Source of the DNA: Hormiphora californensis
Lineage: Eukaryota > Ctenophora > Tentaculata > Cydippida > Pleurobrachiidae
Direction: 5' to 3'
Assembly: GCA_020137815.1 (NCBI GenBank)
Contig: CM035352.1
Span: forward strand, 455,675 to 519,674
DNA: 64,000 nucleotides
The position numbers and the translations under genes were made by a program. A model generated the notes under the pieces. That model worked only from the letters and a program-made list of their open reading frames with translations. It was not told the DNA's origin and did no database searches. Shown here piece by piece: positions 28,801-40,900 of the stretch (positions within the stretch are counted from its first letter, which is position 1; each line of letters starts with the position of its first letter).

Positions 28801-31800
28801 ATGATTTCTGAAGAAATTGTACGGATTGCCCAAAAATATATGATATCGATGTCTTATCTATCATTCAATAACTTATTGATGCTCAGTTGTCACAAGAGGT
28901 AAGGAAAAGGAACCAGTTCTTCGACAACTGTGTTTATATATTTTCAAGTTTTTGTTAATTTTTCTTTTCTTGGTCAATGGAAATTTTTGGAAATTTTTAG
29001 AAATTTTTAGAAATTTTTGGAAATTAATGGAAATTTTTGGAAATTTTTAGAAATTTTTGGAAATTTTTAGTACTAAAAACTTCTAAAAATTTCTAAAAAC
29101 TTCTAAAAATTTCTAAAAATTTCTAAAAATTTCTAAAAATTTCCATCGATACCCGGATTTTGGCAAATGGAAATGGAAATTTTTAGGTTGAACCCCCCCC
29201 CTATTTTATCGAAAAATGAAAGCTTTTAACATATATTTAGTGCACTCAACTGCAACACGGTCAGTATTATAATGGAAGAAACAGTATATATATTACTGTT
29301 TCTTCCATTAAATACCGGCTATAATATAGGTGAATAATATTATATGGTGAGCACGTGATACTATGACCATTTATGGATTACTACTAAATTAGCACATACT
29401 ACGTGATACATCACTTGGTTAATTTATGTAGTTACTTTGCAAGTCGGAGATTTGCATACGCTGTAAGAGCACCATAATGATATAGGGACACATAATTAAC
29501 ATACTGCGTTATCACTGGTTATGGTATGGTATGACACACCGTGACCCCCATAATTCGTAAATCACGTCCTGTGTGTTGCGCGACTGTGTGAAAATAGTGA
29601 GTTTTTTCGCCATAACCTAACCTAACCATGACCTAACCTAACCACGACCTAACTTTTTATAAGAAGATAGATAAATCTATTCGATTTCGGATTTTCTTCC
29701 TTCAGACTTCCTACCAATGGCAGAGATCACGTCCGGGCCGGAGAGGGGGGGGGGTAGAGAGATAGAGATAAGTTAAAGAGGAGAAAGAGACATATATCAG
29801 AGAAGGTTAGAGGACAATGAAAAAATCCGGAAACGGCAATGGCGACAGTTTCAAAACAGAAGGGGTTTTTGGCAAAATTATAACAAAAAGGTACTTACTG
29901 GTCATACACTCCATCAGTATTGCCATCCACTGCTCTTTCAGGTTTTCCTCCGCATGCAACAGAAGACTGATAAGTGGGCTTCCTTAAGGCCAGATTTTTT
30001 AGTCCCTGAACTGTAAAAACACGGATTATTATATAATATCACATTGATGTCACGCCGTCACGGAGGGGGGATCAAATGTTAAATAACACTGTTCACAGCA
30101 ACGGGAACCATGTGTGTTTAGGTCCATGTGCATTGTGCATACTCTTCCAGACTATGATGACAAGTCAACATTTTATTGGGGACTCCTATTCCCTAATTTG
30201 GCCAAATTTAGTGGATATTAAGCATTTCTTTTTTGCTGCCACGCGATTGCCTGATTGAATGGACAAAGTGCGTTGCCCCCTGATTTGAAACTCTTTGTCA
30301 ATATTTTAAAATGCGTGGTTTTAAAATCTTATGAGTTGTACTTATCTTATCATTGACAGCTTTTATCTTCCCACGCCATGATTGAGACATTTTCGTTTAA
30401 CTATCGCTATCATTTACTGCGTGTTCTCACTCCCTGACACTAAATCTAGCGAGCAATGAACGGCACTTCCGATGCATCTACCAATAGATTCCGACACGTT
30501 GTGGAAGGGTTTTCTGAAAAGGTCGTCTTCTATTCCTGGGCAGACAAGCTGATTGCAGTCATGCTATCTGGTTGCTTAGCTGCGGGAACTCCTCTCAACT
30601 TCCTGTCTCTGGTCTACTTTGGTCGGTGCAGGACAAAGGAGTGGTGGGTGCTAAATCGACTCTACACGCTGATATCACTCACTGATGCCGCTACCTGCCT
30701 CTCTATTACCCCCGTCCTTCTCTCGCTAATTAGCGACAGGGAGCCCATGCTGTTTGAATATCCGTGGGTGTGTCAGGTTTGGGAGCTTGCATACAACTTC
30801 CTCCCCTCATTCTCCATCTTCCTTGTAGCCACCCTCGCCATTTCCCGATCATTGCGAATCATCCGGCCCTACGAAAGTGTATCCATCAATGCGGTGATAA
30901 TTTCCGTTGTTGCATACACAGCTTTCCTGTTTACAGTTACCGCCCTCAACTACGTTTTTGAAAGCCGGTATTATGTCTTGGAAATCGGATTCTGCATTGG
31001 CGTTGCAGGGAAAAGTATGGAACACGCTCACTTTAAGAACTTTGCTGTTATGGCACAAATTGGAGTCCCTTCAATCATTGTGTTCGTGTGTTTCATCATG
31101 TCTCTTCATCGAGTTCGACTCCTCAATTCCAACTCGTTACGCTCCCGGAACATCAAATACCGAGTATCTCTGACCATCACCCTCTTCACCGGTATCTTCC
31201 TGGTCTGCAACACGCCTCTCTTCCTTAACACCACCATCCTATTGGTGGCACAGTGGATCACTGGGAAGTTCCCTGCTAAAATCTACGGGAGCCCCTTCAT
31301 GGCTAGCTACAGTTGGCTCTTAGCCAAGATCCTGTTCCCCGCCCTCAACAGTGTCCTCAACCCCATTCTATACATAGCCCGGATAACCGATTTTGGGCAG
31401 TGGATCCGGGGGAAGAAAGAAACTAGCTCGACGAAACGTGAAGAGTCTGTTAAACTCTCGGGACAGGAGTGAGTGAAGGTTGAGGTATTTGAACTGAAAG
31501 GTTGAGTTGGTATTTGAACTGGAACAAGAGTTGTTGGCTGGACTACTTTTCTGAAGAGTTGGGGACAGTTTAAAATATCCGTTTTGAACTTAAGATGGGA
31601 AACATTAGGAAGTCAGAGTGGGCTGAGCTGGTATTGCTAAGTTATGTATTCAGAGGACAGAATCGAGTATACGACCCATACGAAGGACACGAGAGGAATA
31701 GTTCTAATTATCAGATGATATGATTGTCGGCTGTAAGTGTTTTCATTATGCTGCCCCAAATACAGAGATTGTAAAACTTATGCTGCAACTGTCTATATAG

Positions 31801-34800
31801 TTTGTTAAAAAGTTTAAAAAAACTAAACTTTGTGTTTTACCTGAGCCACCGCTTCCTTTAGTTGAAGGTTGAGTTGAAGAGCTCTCAATGGTGACAAACT
31901 CCCAGGCACTTGCTTTGTCCCGATTCACCTGCCAACTTCCATTTGGTTGGGCGGACAAGTATTTTTTATGAAAGGACTTGATCATTTTCTTACCGCCCTG
32001 ATTTGGGACGTCCTGTAAGGTGAAGTGCTCCCAGCCCAGTGCTTTGTCTCTATTCCACTGGAGAGTCCCGTTTGCCTGGGCTGAAATATTCGATTTAGAA
32101 TTCAAAAGAATACATAAAAATACATGACAAAAAGTAAAATGGAAAAGTAAAATTTAATTCTTGCTCTGAACTCATTATTCAAAAAGTAAAATATGAGTAC
32201 TCTACAAGGATTAACGGTATTTAAAACTGCACACCTACCTGAGAGATATTTGCCGGCTGATGATCTGAAAGCCACTACACCATCTTTAATCTTCACCATG
32301 AAATATTCACTATTGTCATGCTCTGATGGCTTCAAGTAGTGCCCATGGTGACCTTTGATCTTGATACCTATAACAGTGAGAATGACGTGTTGTATCTCTT
32401 TCACAACGATACTTCAAAGTTCAACCCACTTCATTGTTTTATAATTTATAGCGAGGTAAATCTAGGTTAGTGATTTAACTCTCGTGAATGAGAAAAGGCA
32501 CATACCTCCTGCTGGAGCAGCGGCAGGGGGAGGGGCCGGGGCAGCCGCAGGAGGAGGGGCTGGAGCTGGAGCTGGTTTGGGTTTGGAAACAGGTTTCTTT
32601 GCAGATTTAAATCCACCACTCACATCTAAAAAGTTGTTTCTTTGAGAGTGATTTTAAAAGGAAGGGAGTTATGCAATCTCTATCGAGGTATGGCAGGTTG
32701 TAGAACTATATATCTCATGAGATATTGAGATAGGTATTTAATATGATTGTAAGCTCCTATATCCTAAATCATACTTATATGGTTGGATTTTGCAAAGATG
32801 GTTAGGGATTACGTTTAGATGTTTATGGATTTCGACTAATCGCTCATACCAAGATTAAGTTTGTTAGCAATTTCGAGAAGAAGGGCATCGCCTTTTTTAG
32901 CGATCTCATCTCCTTCAGCTCCCCTAAAATCCAGCCATAGTTTTCCAGCAGTTATGACACCTAACCACCCGCTCGCCCGGTACTCAGATCCATTTTCCAT
33001 TCGCTGTTGAACCATCACAGGTACAATCTGAGGGAAAACGATGGCCATGGTAGTCATAATATGATATCGTATATAGTAGAGAGTTCAGAGTTGCATGTAA
33101 ATTTAAGAAATGGTGGTTATAGGATTTTTAAAACTAGTAAACCCGTTCGCCCTACGGGCGAATTTCGGGGAAATGGTATTGGTAGCTGGAATAGGGAACA
33201 CTGACATCATCAGTCTAACTAATGACATGCACTATCCCATCTTAAGTAACGGTACCTTAGAAGGAGCTCAGGCGGGATCGCTGCGAGTTTCTGGTTTCAG
33301 AACGTCAAATGATGATCCGGCGATCAAAGTTATAAAAGAACTTACTATTTCGTCTGCTTGCAGTATTCATCTGCCTTAATCTCTGAGATTGATCATCGGT
33401 TCTGTTTAACCTCTAACGTCTTGTTCGTTCTCTCTGCACTTCTTTTGGTGATGCTGCATTTGAACCCCTCAGTGTATGGAAAAGTAGAGAATAGCGGTGA
33501 GATCTTGCGTGAATAACTCCAATTGTCGCTGTCGTATATCAAGAGTTGTTGAAGAGAGCATATAATTAGCTGGAACAGTGAAACAGACTAAAGCAAGATC
33601 AAATGCACGTGCACGTGCAGTATAACAGTAGCAACCATGCCATTGGCAACGGCTCCGACTCCTGGCCCCACTCCAATAGTACTCCACAGTTCACCTCTAG
33701 GCTCTAAACCTGCACGTGCTAAATGCCATATAAGGTAAAAAACGTTACACTGGATTTCCCTATTTGCTTTAATAATAGTATGATTTGGATAATTGGTTCG
33801 AGAATAACTAATATAATTTGAGTCATAATACCTGGACTCTTCGATCTTTAGCGTAGTTCAATTCCAGCTCACACGCTTCTGAGGATTGATAAGCCTCTGT
33901 CATAAAGGGGCAAATCACCATCGCATTTTCGACGCCTTTTGCCATTGCAGCGTTGATATTCCCTGTGGGAGGTTTCAGGTTATTAAATTTTACAAACCGA
34001 AAGTTCGGTTTGTCCACCGAGGACAACTGTATAACTACAAAATTGCACAGTTGATTTTCTAGAATCAGATTAGCCACACTCCACAGTATGTTGCTAAGCA
34101 GTTATATACCAAAACTCTACCCCCTCCCCCCTCCCCCCGCACGGAAACTCTACCTCTCACCTGTTACTCCACCCTTTACGTCCATCCAAACGGGAAGACC
34201 TTTACTCTCAATGTACTCATACACAGCAATAACCAGTTCCTGGACTCCCCAATTGTAAGACAACATGATATGGCTCTCCCCCAGCTGAAAATAGTCATGT
34301 CTGTGATATGAAATGTGTCACATGAACTATAAACTATTTAGTATTTACTAGTAAACCCGTTCGCCCTACGGGCGAATTTCGGGGAAATGGTATTGGTAGC
34401 TGGAATAGGGAACACTGACATCATCAGTCTAACTAATGACATGCACTATCCCATCTTAAGTAACGGTACCTTAGAAGGAGCTCAGGCGGGATCGCTGCGA
34501 GTTTCTGGTTTCAGAACGTCAAATGATGATCCGGCGATCAAAGTTATAAAAGAACTTACTATTTCGTCTGCTTGCAGTATTCATCTGCCTTAATCTCTGA
34601 GATTGATCATCGGTTCTGTTTAACCTCTAACGTCTTGTTCGTTCTCTCTGCACTTCTTTTGGTGATGCTGCATTTGAACCCCTCAGTGTATGGAAAAGTA
34701 GAGAATAGCGGTGAGATCTTGCGTGAATAACTCCAATTGTCGCTGTCGTATATCAAGAGTTGTTGAAGAGAGCATATAATTAGCTGGAACAGTGAAACAG

Positions 34801-35073
34801 ACTAAAGCAAGATCAAATGCACGTGCACGTGCAGTATAACAGTAGCAACCATGCCATTGGCAACGGCTCCGACTCCTGGCCCCACTCCAATAGTACTCCA
34901 CAGTTCACCTCTAGGCTCTAAACCTGCACGTGCTAAATGCCATATAAGGTAAAAAACGTTACACTGGATTTCCCTATTTGCTTTAATAATAGTATGATAT
35001 AGTTTACAAGTATGGTGAAATAGAATCTTACCTTCTCTCGTAGAGTTTGACATATCTCAGGGGTGAAACTCAT
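22873..35073 (-). CDS. TIR - fascin-like beta-trefoil - double F-type lectin fusion
   Basis: Fourteen exons (minus): 35032-35073, 34161-34284, 33832-33962, 32850-33027, 32506-32625, 32239-32367, 31841-32080, 29899-30010, 27924-28117, 26345-26467, 25180-25291, 24861-24965, 22993-23072 and 22873-22940. Every junction is GT-AG and phase-consistent, giving about 585 residues. Residues 15-157 are a TIR domain: 'HIMLSYNW', 'GLPVWMDVKGGV', 'MAKGVENAMVICPFM', 'SSEACELELNYA' with the S-x-x-C-x-x-E pattern that carries the catalytic Glu in NAD-cleaving TIRs, and 'GWLGVITAGKLWLDF'. Residues 158-198 are a Pro/Ala linker. Residues 198-321 resemble a fascin-like beta-trefoil (KYLSAQ..G..W.R.KA..WE twice). 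Residues 322-464 and 465-585 are FTP/fucolectin-type domains ('NLALRKPTYQSS', 'RAVDGNTDG', 'NREECAERID'). No signal peptide or TM helix is seen, so it is likely cytosolic. The start is the first ATG in frame; a further 5' exon cannot be excluded. Confidence 0.85.
24256..24506. mobile_element. TTAA-inserting MITE (piggyBac or Kolobok type)
   Basis: 251 bp flanked by TTAA on both sides (24252-24255, 24507-24510). Terminal inverted repeats are about 55 bp, starting GCCAAAAACTAATTGGAATT. It lies in the TIR-lectin gene's penultimate-exon side intron (between 24861 and 23072). Confidence 0.85.
28211..29203. mobile_element. About 1-kb inverted-repeat element with GAAATTTTTA arrays
   Basis: Begins GGGGGGGGTTCAACC and ends GGTTGAACCCCCCCC. 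Both arms hold irregular decamer arrays of GAAATTTTTR. It lies in the intron between exons 8 and 9 of the TIR-lectin gene. No coding potential. Confidence 0.8.
28684..28757. repeat. Near-perfect 74-bp hairpin
   Basis: Arms 'AAAAGTAAGTTACCAAATAG' and its complement, separated by 'CACCTTATATAAGTACATAA'-type sequence that itself partly pairs. It sits in the centre of the 28.2-29.2 kb element. A small-RNA precursor is possible but a transposon core is more likely. Confidence 0.7.
29268..29313. repeat. Short palindrome
   Basis: 'AATGGAAGAAACAGTA', TATATAT, then the inverse. The stem is about 17 bp with an AT loop. Intron of the TIR-lectin gene. Confidence 0.7.
30456..31472 (+). CDS. Intronless rhodopsin-like GPCR, nested in an intron
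   Basis: Single open frame of 338 residues with seven hydrophobic helices. N-glycosylation sites lie near the start (NGT). TM1 has 'GTPLNFLSLVYF', TM2 'LYTLISLTDAATC', and TM3 ends in 'ISRSLRIIRP' where most class A receptors have D/E-R-Y. A Cys at the start of TM3 ('WVCQVWELAY') and one in ECL2 ('GFCIGVAG') could form the usual disulfide. TM6 is 'ITLFTGIFLVCNTPLFLN', and TM7 'ALNSVLNPILYIARI' has the NPxxY motif. The gene lies wholly inside the 31840-30011 intron of the TIR-lectin gene on the opposite strand. Ligand unknown. The initiating ATG follows an in-frame non-coding leader. Confidence 0.9.
   Translation: MNGTSDASTNRFRHVVEGFSEKVVFYSWADKLIAVMLSGCLAAGTPLNFLSLVYFGRCRTKEWWVLNRLYTLISLTDAATCLSITPVLLSLISDREPMLFEYPWVCQVWELAYNFLPSFSIFLVATLAISRSLRIIRPYESVSINAVIISVVAYTAFLFTVTALNYVFESRYYVLEIGFCIGVAGKSMEHAHFKNFAVMAQIGVPSIIVFVCFIMSLHRVRLLNSNSLRSRNIKYRVSLTITLFTGIFLVCNTPLFLNTTILLVAQWITGKFPAKIYGSPFMASYSWLLAKILFPALNSVLNPILYIARITDFGQWIRGKKETSSTKREESVKLSGQE
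33134..33783 (-). mobile_element. Non-autonomous Helitron, 650 bp, copy 1
   Basis: On the minus strand it begins TCATACTATTATTAAAGC after A. It ends with a hairpin (CGCCCGTAGGGCG), 10 bp, and CTAG followed by T, the canonical Helitron termini. It carries overlapping GCACGTGC E-box palindromes. Intron of the TIR-lectin gene. Almost identical to 34348-34997 and 38689-39338. Confidence 0.9.
34348..34997 (-). mobile_element. Non-autonomous Helitron, 650 bp, copy 2
   Basis: Same length, termini and orientation as copy 1; no difference was noticed over long stretches. It lies in the first intron of the TIR-lectin gene. Its A/T insertion context is intact. Confidence 0.9.
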
Positions 35074-35255
35074 TGGTGCAACCAAAATACCTGTCCGAAG
35101 TAAAACAGTCACGATCAGACGGGTTAACCAATGGTCGATTAAAACAGTTCAGCGCCTATCCCCCGGTTATTCTAACTATGTTCTGGCTGAAAAAAGCAAG
35201 ATCTCGGACAAATACTACAACAAACAGTATGTAATAACACGTGAGTAGGTTAGAT

Positions 35256-35412
35256 GAAAGATCTCAAACAGTAAACATAAAAACTGAAGGAAATCGTTAC
35301 GTAATACGTAGGCCGAGGCGTAGGCGTACTACGCAAGCAGACATTTTAACAAGGACCCCATGTGTGAAGTAGACCACTTTTGTATTGTTTCGGTAACGTG
35401 CGAATAACAAGC

Positions 35413-35415
<3 letters not shown>
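35256..35415. other. Upstream flank of the TIR-lectin gene
   Basis: Presumed promoter side of the minus-strand gene starting at 35073. No core promoter element is convincing. Contains a 'CGTAGGCCGAGGCGTAGG' GC-rich patch near 35308. Confidence 0.35.
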
Positions 35416-35493
<78 letters not shown>

Positions 35494-35505
35494 TAGAGAG
35501 AGAGA

Positions 35506-35553
<48 letters not shown>
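35415..35553 (+). repeat. (GA)n microsatellite
   Basis: About 140 bp of nearly pure GA. The minus-strand Ser-Leu frame through it is an artefact. Confidence 0.97.
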
Positions 35554-35556
<3 letters not shown>

Positions 35557-35941
35557 TTGTCCGTTGTCCCTTTCTCAGTTCGAATAATGTGTATACATGG
35601 GGGAATTCTAAGAATATAAGGCTCTCTCTCTCACATGGAGATATATGATCTATACACATGCCAAAAACAACATCAAGAGCTGTATCAACATTAGAGTGTG
35701 ATTCACTGTATACTGACACTAAATAAACATAATATCGTCCGAATAATAGGCAGCAGTTAGTACAAACTAAATAATATGAATATGAATAGGTCGCCTATTG
35801 TGATGCATCCAGAGAGCTAGTTGGAATAGTAGTGTGTGTGTGTGTGTGTGTATATAATACCTACACGCATACCTACAAGGTCCTTGGCTTCCAATCGAAG
35901 CAGAGAACTGAGGAAAATGTACCACGTGTAGATAGAAGCGT

Positions 35942-35942
<1 letters not shown>

Positions 35943-36029
<87 letters not shown>

Positions 36030-36030
36030 C
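35943..36030 (+). repeat. (CT)n microsatellite
   Basis: About 85 bp of CT with two interruptions. A (GT)10 tract precedes it at 35831-35850. The surrounding 35.6-36.9 kb shows no gene. Confidence 0.97.
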
Positions 36031-36892
36031 TCTCCATCTCTAACTGGACGTCCATTATAACCACAGCTACATTGCTCTCCCTATACGCTCCATTATAATG
36101 GACATTTGCGGATCTATTATCTCTCCCGTGTTGCAGTATAGTGCTTGTAGTGGAGATACGGTAATGGCGGATACCGTTAGAAGATCACTGTAAAGTACTA
36201 CTACAGCTCCACCAGCCAACTGGCAACACCTAGATACACAAAACAAGGGGAAAGGGATGGTAGATCGGCAAGTCTTCAGTCTTTATGCGTGTACGTGGCC
36301 TAATGAGCCCACCCTCCCTCTCTCTCTTCCACACACTCCGTTGGATACCATGACAACAGTCACGCAAGCTCACAAAGCAGACTATCACTCGCATCTTAGA
36401 GGTTATAATGTCAACAAACATCCTTCTTCCATGATACACTGAGACTGCTAAATGTTTTACTAAGCTCGGTTCCATGGTCCGATGAAAAAATGTGAGCGCA
36501 CAAAAATTGGTCTCTTTCTGCACATCACAACTATAATAACTATGAAGTATGAAGACTATGATGCTATTTCAGTGTGCCGCACAGACTGATCAAATCAGTG
36601 TGATCGTGATGAGATATCTTTTAGACTTTTGTATCTGATATTGGATTTACACCATGATCATAGTAATATACCCTTTTTCACTAGATTGTATACAAGACCC
36701 TGTACCACATGTACCACCATCATTATCATCACTGTTTATACTAGCTGTACTGGTCTTTGCTATTCAAGATTTTTCTTAAAGCAAAAGGATTTCGACCATT
36801 AACGACAATGTAACATCTCTAATGTAATGCAATCGACCACAAACATAACGTTAGGATCCTTTTACCATCTAGACACCAAAAATAAGCAACAA

Positions 36893-37635
36893 AAATTAGG
36901 GCAAGTCGGTAGAACTTCGACAGAATTTAGGGCAGCCGGCAGGTCAATTTAGGGCATGTCTGAATTTAGGGCAGGGGGTCCTCCACGAACAGGTCTGAAT
37001 ACTAAGCATGTGAATGTGATTCGAGGAAGCTTATTAGCGGTGTGAGGCAATACGAGATATGGAACATGATTCAGGGAAGCCAATCACTAATCAGGAGTGT
37101 TTTTCCCTCAGAAAAAGTGAGATGAATTGAAAGACTGCAGAGCGAACAGAGAGGGGTCTAGGGTCTAGGGATGAAAGCGATAGAAACCTTCCCCGAATCG
37201 TATCTCACATCGTCTAACACTCCTGATTGGCTTCCCCGAATCATGTTCCATATCTCGTATCGTCTCACACCGCTAATAAGCTTCCCCAAATCACATTCAC
37301 ATACTTAGTATTCAAACCTATCCTAAATTCAGACCTGCCCTATATTCGGTAAGCGGACTCTAGTGCTAAAATTACGAAAAGCGAACTCGAGATTTCGGCC
37401 GTTAGGCCGGAAACGAGAGTTTGCTGTGCCTCTATACTCATTTAGAAGTGTTAGGGCCGTTATTTGGGTTCGAGTTTAGGGGTTAGTGTAAAGGTTAGGG
37501 TTAGATATAGAGTCCTCCTTGGGTTTAGATATAGAGTCCGTTAGCACTAGAGTCCGCCTACCCTATATTCAGACCTGCCCTAAATTGACCTGCCCTAAAT
37601 TCTGTCGAAGTTCTGCCGACCTGCCAAAATTAGAT
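36893..37635. mobile_element. Large palindromic element with an inserted transposon
   Basis: The left arm (about 36893-37110: 'AATTTAGGGCAGG', 'GGTCTGAATACTAAGCATGT', 'GAGATATGGAACATGATTC') is repeated inverted at about 37195-37345 and 37563-37635. The right arm is split by the 37348-37562 element. No coding capacity. Confidence 0.8.
37348..37562. mobile_element. Mutator-like MITE with GCGGACTCTAGTGCTA ends
   Basis: Terminal repeats GGTAAGCGGACTCTAGTGC and GGTAGGCGGACTCTAGTGC (inverted), with 8-9 bp target duplication CTATATTC. It carries telomere-like TTAGGG runs. Same family as the element at 40781-41360; a fragment lies near 45260-45300. Confidence 0.8.
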
Positions 37636-37983
37636 ATGACACATCTCATTATTATAATATGGAGCTATCAGCTTAAGTAGGTTGTATTTAAGAAATTTTC
37701 AAGTTCTAGAATACTTTTGGACCTGTAAAGATTAACAAAACAGATCTGGACAAAGACGATTCGAAATATGTATCGCTGCCGCTTGTAGTCGCATTACCGT
37801 AATGGAATTATAGTAATGAGACGCAGACTTTGCATAACGCACGGCAAAAAGTGCATTTGTCAGCACGTACTAGCGCACTGATTGGCCACGGTTGCGTGTC
37901 TTTATACCGTCCCACTACAAGCGACCGGGTATGATAGGAATTTAAATACACGTTTCACAAATAAAATATGCTTTCAAGGGTAT

Positions 37984-40900
37984 CTACAGAGGAAAAGTGT
38001 TTATTTGACCAGCAGCCTGACTGATTGGTGCCCCGCTCTGTGCTCTACTGCCTGCTACAACACCCGATCGACCCGGAACTCCCAGTCTCGCGTCCTCAGA
38101 CGGGATACCCATTGTCCGAAAGTGGGTCACAACATTGGTCATGACTTTTGTGACTTCTGATTTCAAAGTGTTCCCGCTGGAAAGTTGGATGAGAGGGTTA
38201 GCAAAACTGTTGAGATATGCACAGAAGTTGTATGCAGCATAGAAGTAGGTCTGTTCGATGCCGGCCTGCAAATGGTAAATTGGTATTGGATAAAGTAGTA
38301 TTAATTTAAAAAAATCCCCCAGAGATTACCATTACCATTTGAGATATGAGGGCGTTAAGGTTGCTGTTGATCTTCACGTTCATAATCAGGTTCTTGAAGT
38401 TATGAAAGATAATGAGGGAGAAGCAGATGAAATACCAACCAGTCATCAACATCAGGGATATCACCTACAAGACGTTAACTATTTAGTTATTGGAAACACA
38501 ATCAATACATTTGATCACCAATGAGGACTCGATCCGGGGATTTGTTTGAATTAAGAAAACATACCACTTTTTTGCTAAGAATCTGGGATTTAGGATGACT
38601 GCCCTTCTGCTTAATCCACGTTTTCTGAAACATGTCAATTTTGCCACTAAATTAAGCTAATTAATCTTTCTGAGAATTCGTCTCTGAATCATACTATTAT
38701 TAAAGCAAATAGGGAAATCCAGTGTAACGTTTTTTACCTTATATGGCATTTAGCACGTGCAGGTTTAGAGCCTAGAGGTGAACTGTGGAGTACTATTGGA
38801 GTGGGGCCAGGAGTCGGAGCCGTTGCCAATGGCATGGTTGCTACTGTTATACTGCACGTGCACGTGCATTTGATCTTGCTTTAGTCTGTTTCACTGTTCC
38901 AGCTAATTATATGCTCTCTTCAACAACTCTTGATATACGACAGCGACAATTGGAGTTATTCACGCAAGATCTCACCGCTATTCTCTACTTTTCCATACAC
39001 TGAGGGGTTCAAATGCAGCATCACCAAAAGAAGTGCAGAGAGAACGAACAAGACGTTAGAGGTTAAACAGAACCGATGATCAATCTCAGAGATTAAGGCA
39101 GATGAATACTGCAAGCAGACGAAATAGTAAGTTCTTTTATAACTTTGATCGCCGGATCATCATTTGACGTTCTGAAACCAGAAACTCGCAGCGATCCCGC
39201 CTGAGCTCCTTCTAAGGTACCGTTACTTAAGATGGGATTGTGCATGTCATTAGTTAGACTGATGATGTCAGTGTTCCCTATTCCAGCTACCAATACCATT
39301 TCCCCGAAATTCGCCCGTAGGGCGAACGGGTTTACTAGTATTACTAAGTTATGCTTGTAGTGGGAAAACGGTTTTGGTCTGAAATACGGTAAGAAGACGC
39401 GCAAGCGTGGCCAATAGTGAACCATAATAAAGTTCAAGAGCGCCCAAGAGCGCATCCCATCCAAGAGAGACCAAAATCAAGAGCACACCACAATCAAGAG
39501 AGACCAAAATCAAGAGCACACCACAATCAAGAGTGCGCTCTTGAATTGGTCTCTCTTGATTGTGGTGCGCTCTTGATTTGGTCTCTCTTGATTTTGGTGC
39601 GCTCTTGAATTTGGTCTCTCTTGATTGTGGTGCGCTCTTGATTTTGGTCTCTCTTGGATGGGGTGCGCTCTTGGGCGCACTTGGACGCTCTTGAACTTTA
39701 TTATGGTTCACTATCGTCACGCTATGACGTGCTGAACAGTGAACAAATTATGCACTTGCACGTTACGAAAATTCTGCGTCTTCTTACTATACTTTAAATA
39801 CGGTATCTCCACTACAAGTAGTTGTTGTGCAACTCCGTGAGGAGAGTAATGATATTCAAAGCTCATTATTGGGATAACTCACATTATAACGAAGAATCAG
39901 ATACCGGGCGATGGTAACATTGCATCCTACAATAACCGTTAGAGAACATATCATTGGTATTGGACCAAGGACTGCACTGTAGATCAGAGCCTGCTTAGAG
40001 TCTTGAACATCATAATAAAAGTCACAGATACTCCACCTGTACAGGGGATGATGTACAATCCTTTAGTTATGATGGTTTACACTGTACAAAACAGTATCCT
40101 TTAGTTGGTTATTTCCATCCTTTAGTTGGTGAATGTCATACGTACCATTCAAAGAAGGAATAAGTGGCGGTCTTGAAGAAAAAGGGAAATGATGCGAATA
40201 TTCCTCCATAGGCATAAACCAACACACAAATCATAACCGTCTGAGAATGGTTTAAGAAGGGGTTTAATCGCCATTAATGGCGCTTCTCAGAGACTTCATT
40301 GTCTGGGAATCGGTTTTTAAAGGGCTTTAATCATTATTGACGGAGAAGATGATTCCTTACTAGACAGACAATTCCTAATGAATAAACTAAGAAATAATAA
40401 GCTAAGTTGGAGACTGGCAAAAGGGTTTAATCATTATAATGCATTATAATGCATTTAACCATTATAATGCATTATTGTCTGCAATCTGACAATGGCTTTT
40501 ACACCGAATTATTCCTTGATTCAAGGGTGTCACGCAACTAGTAACTACCGAATTATTCCTCCTACAATCCTTCATATAATATAAATGGGCTATTACAACC
40601 GCTACATATTTTGCACTCCAACTTGTACTTTTATACGTTACAAACTCACGAAAGGTTTGGTGGTTGCAATAGATGTGTCGTGGGGGTAGTAAACAGCTCG
40701 AACTCGAAATATCCCCGAGAGACTGAGCAGCATGGGGGTAGTTACCATATTCCAGTTCCATAGCCATCCAGCCACATGACGGTGTGCGGACTCTAGTGCT
40801 ACACTCTAAGTCTAAAGAGGACTCTATATCTAAATTTAGATTTAGATAAAGAGTCCAAATAATTCTAAACTCTAGGAGGACTCTTTATCTAAAAAGTCTA

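Noticed and set aside
29600-29645. Telomeric tract
   Set aside because: Only a few imperfect CCTAACC units. It is too short to mark a chromosome end or an interstitial telomere.
37882-38160. 92-residue plus-strand frame
   Set aside because: Antisense to the last coding exon of the multi-exon GPCR, whose TM7 motif and phase are convincing.
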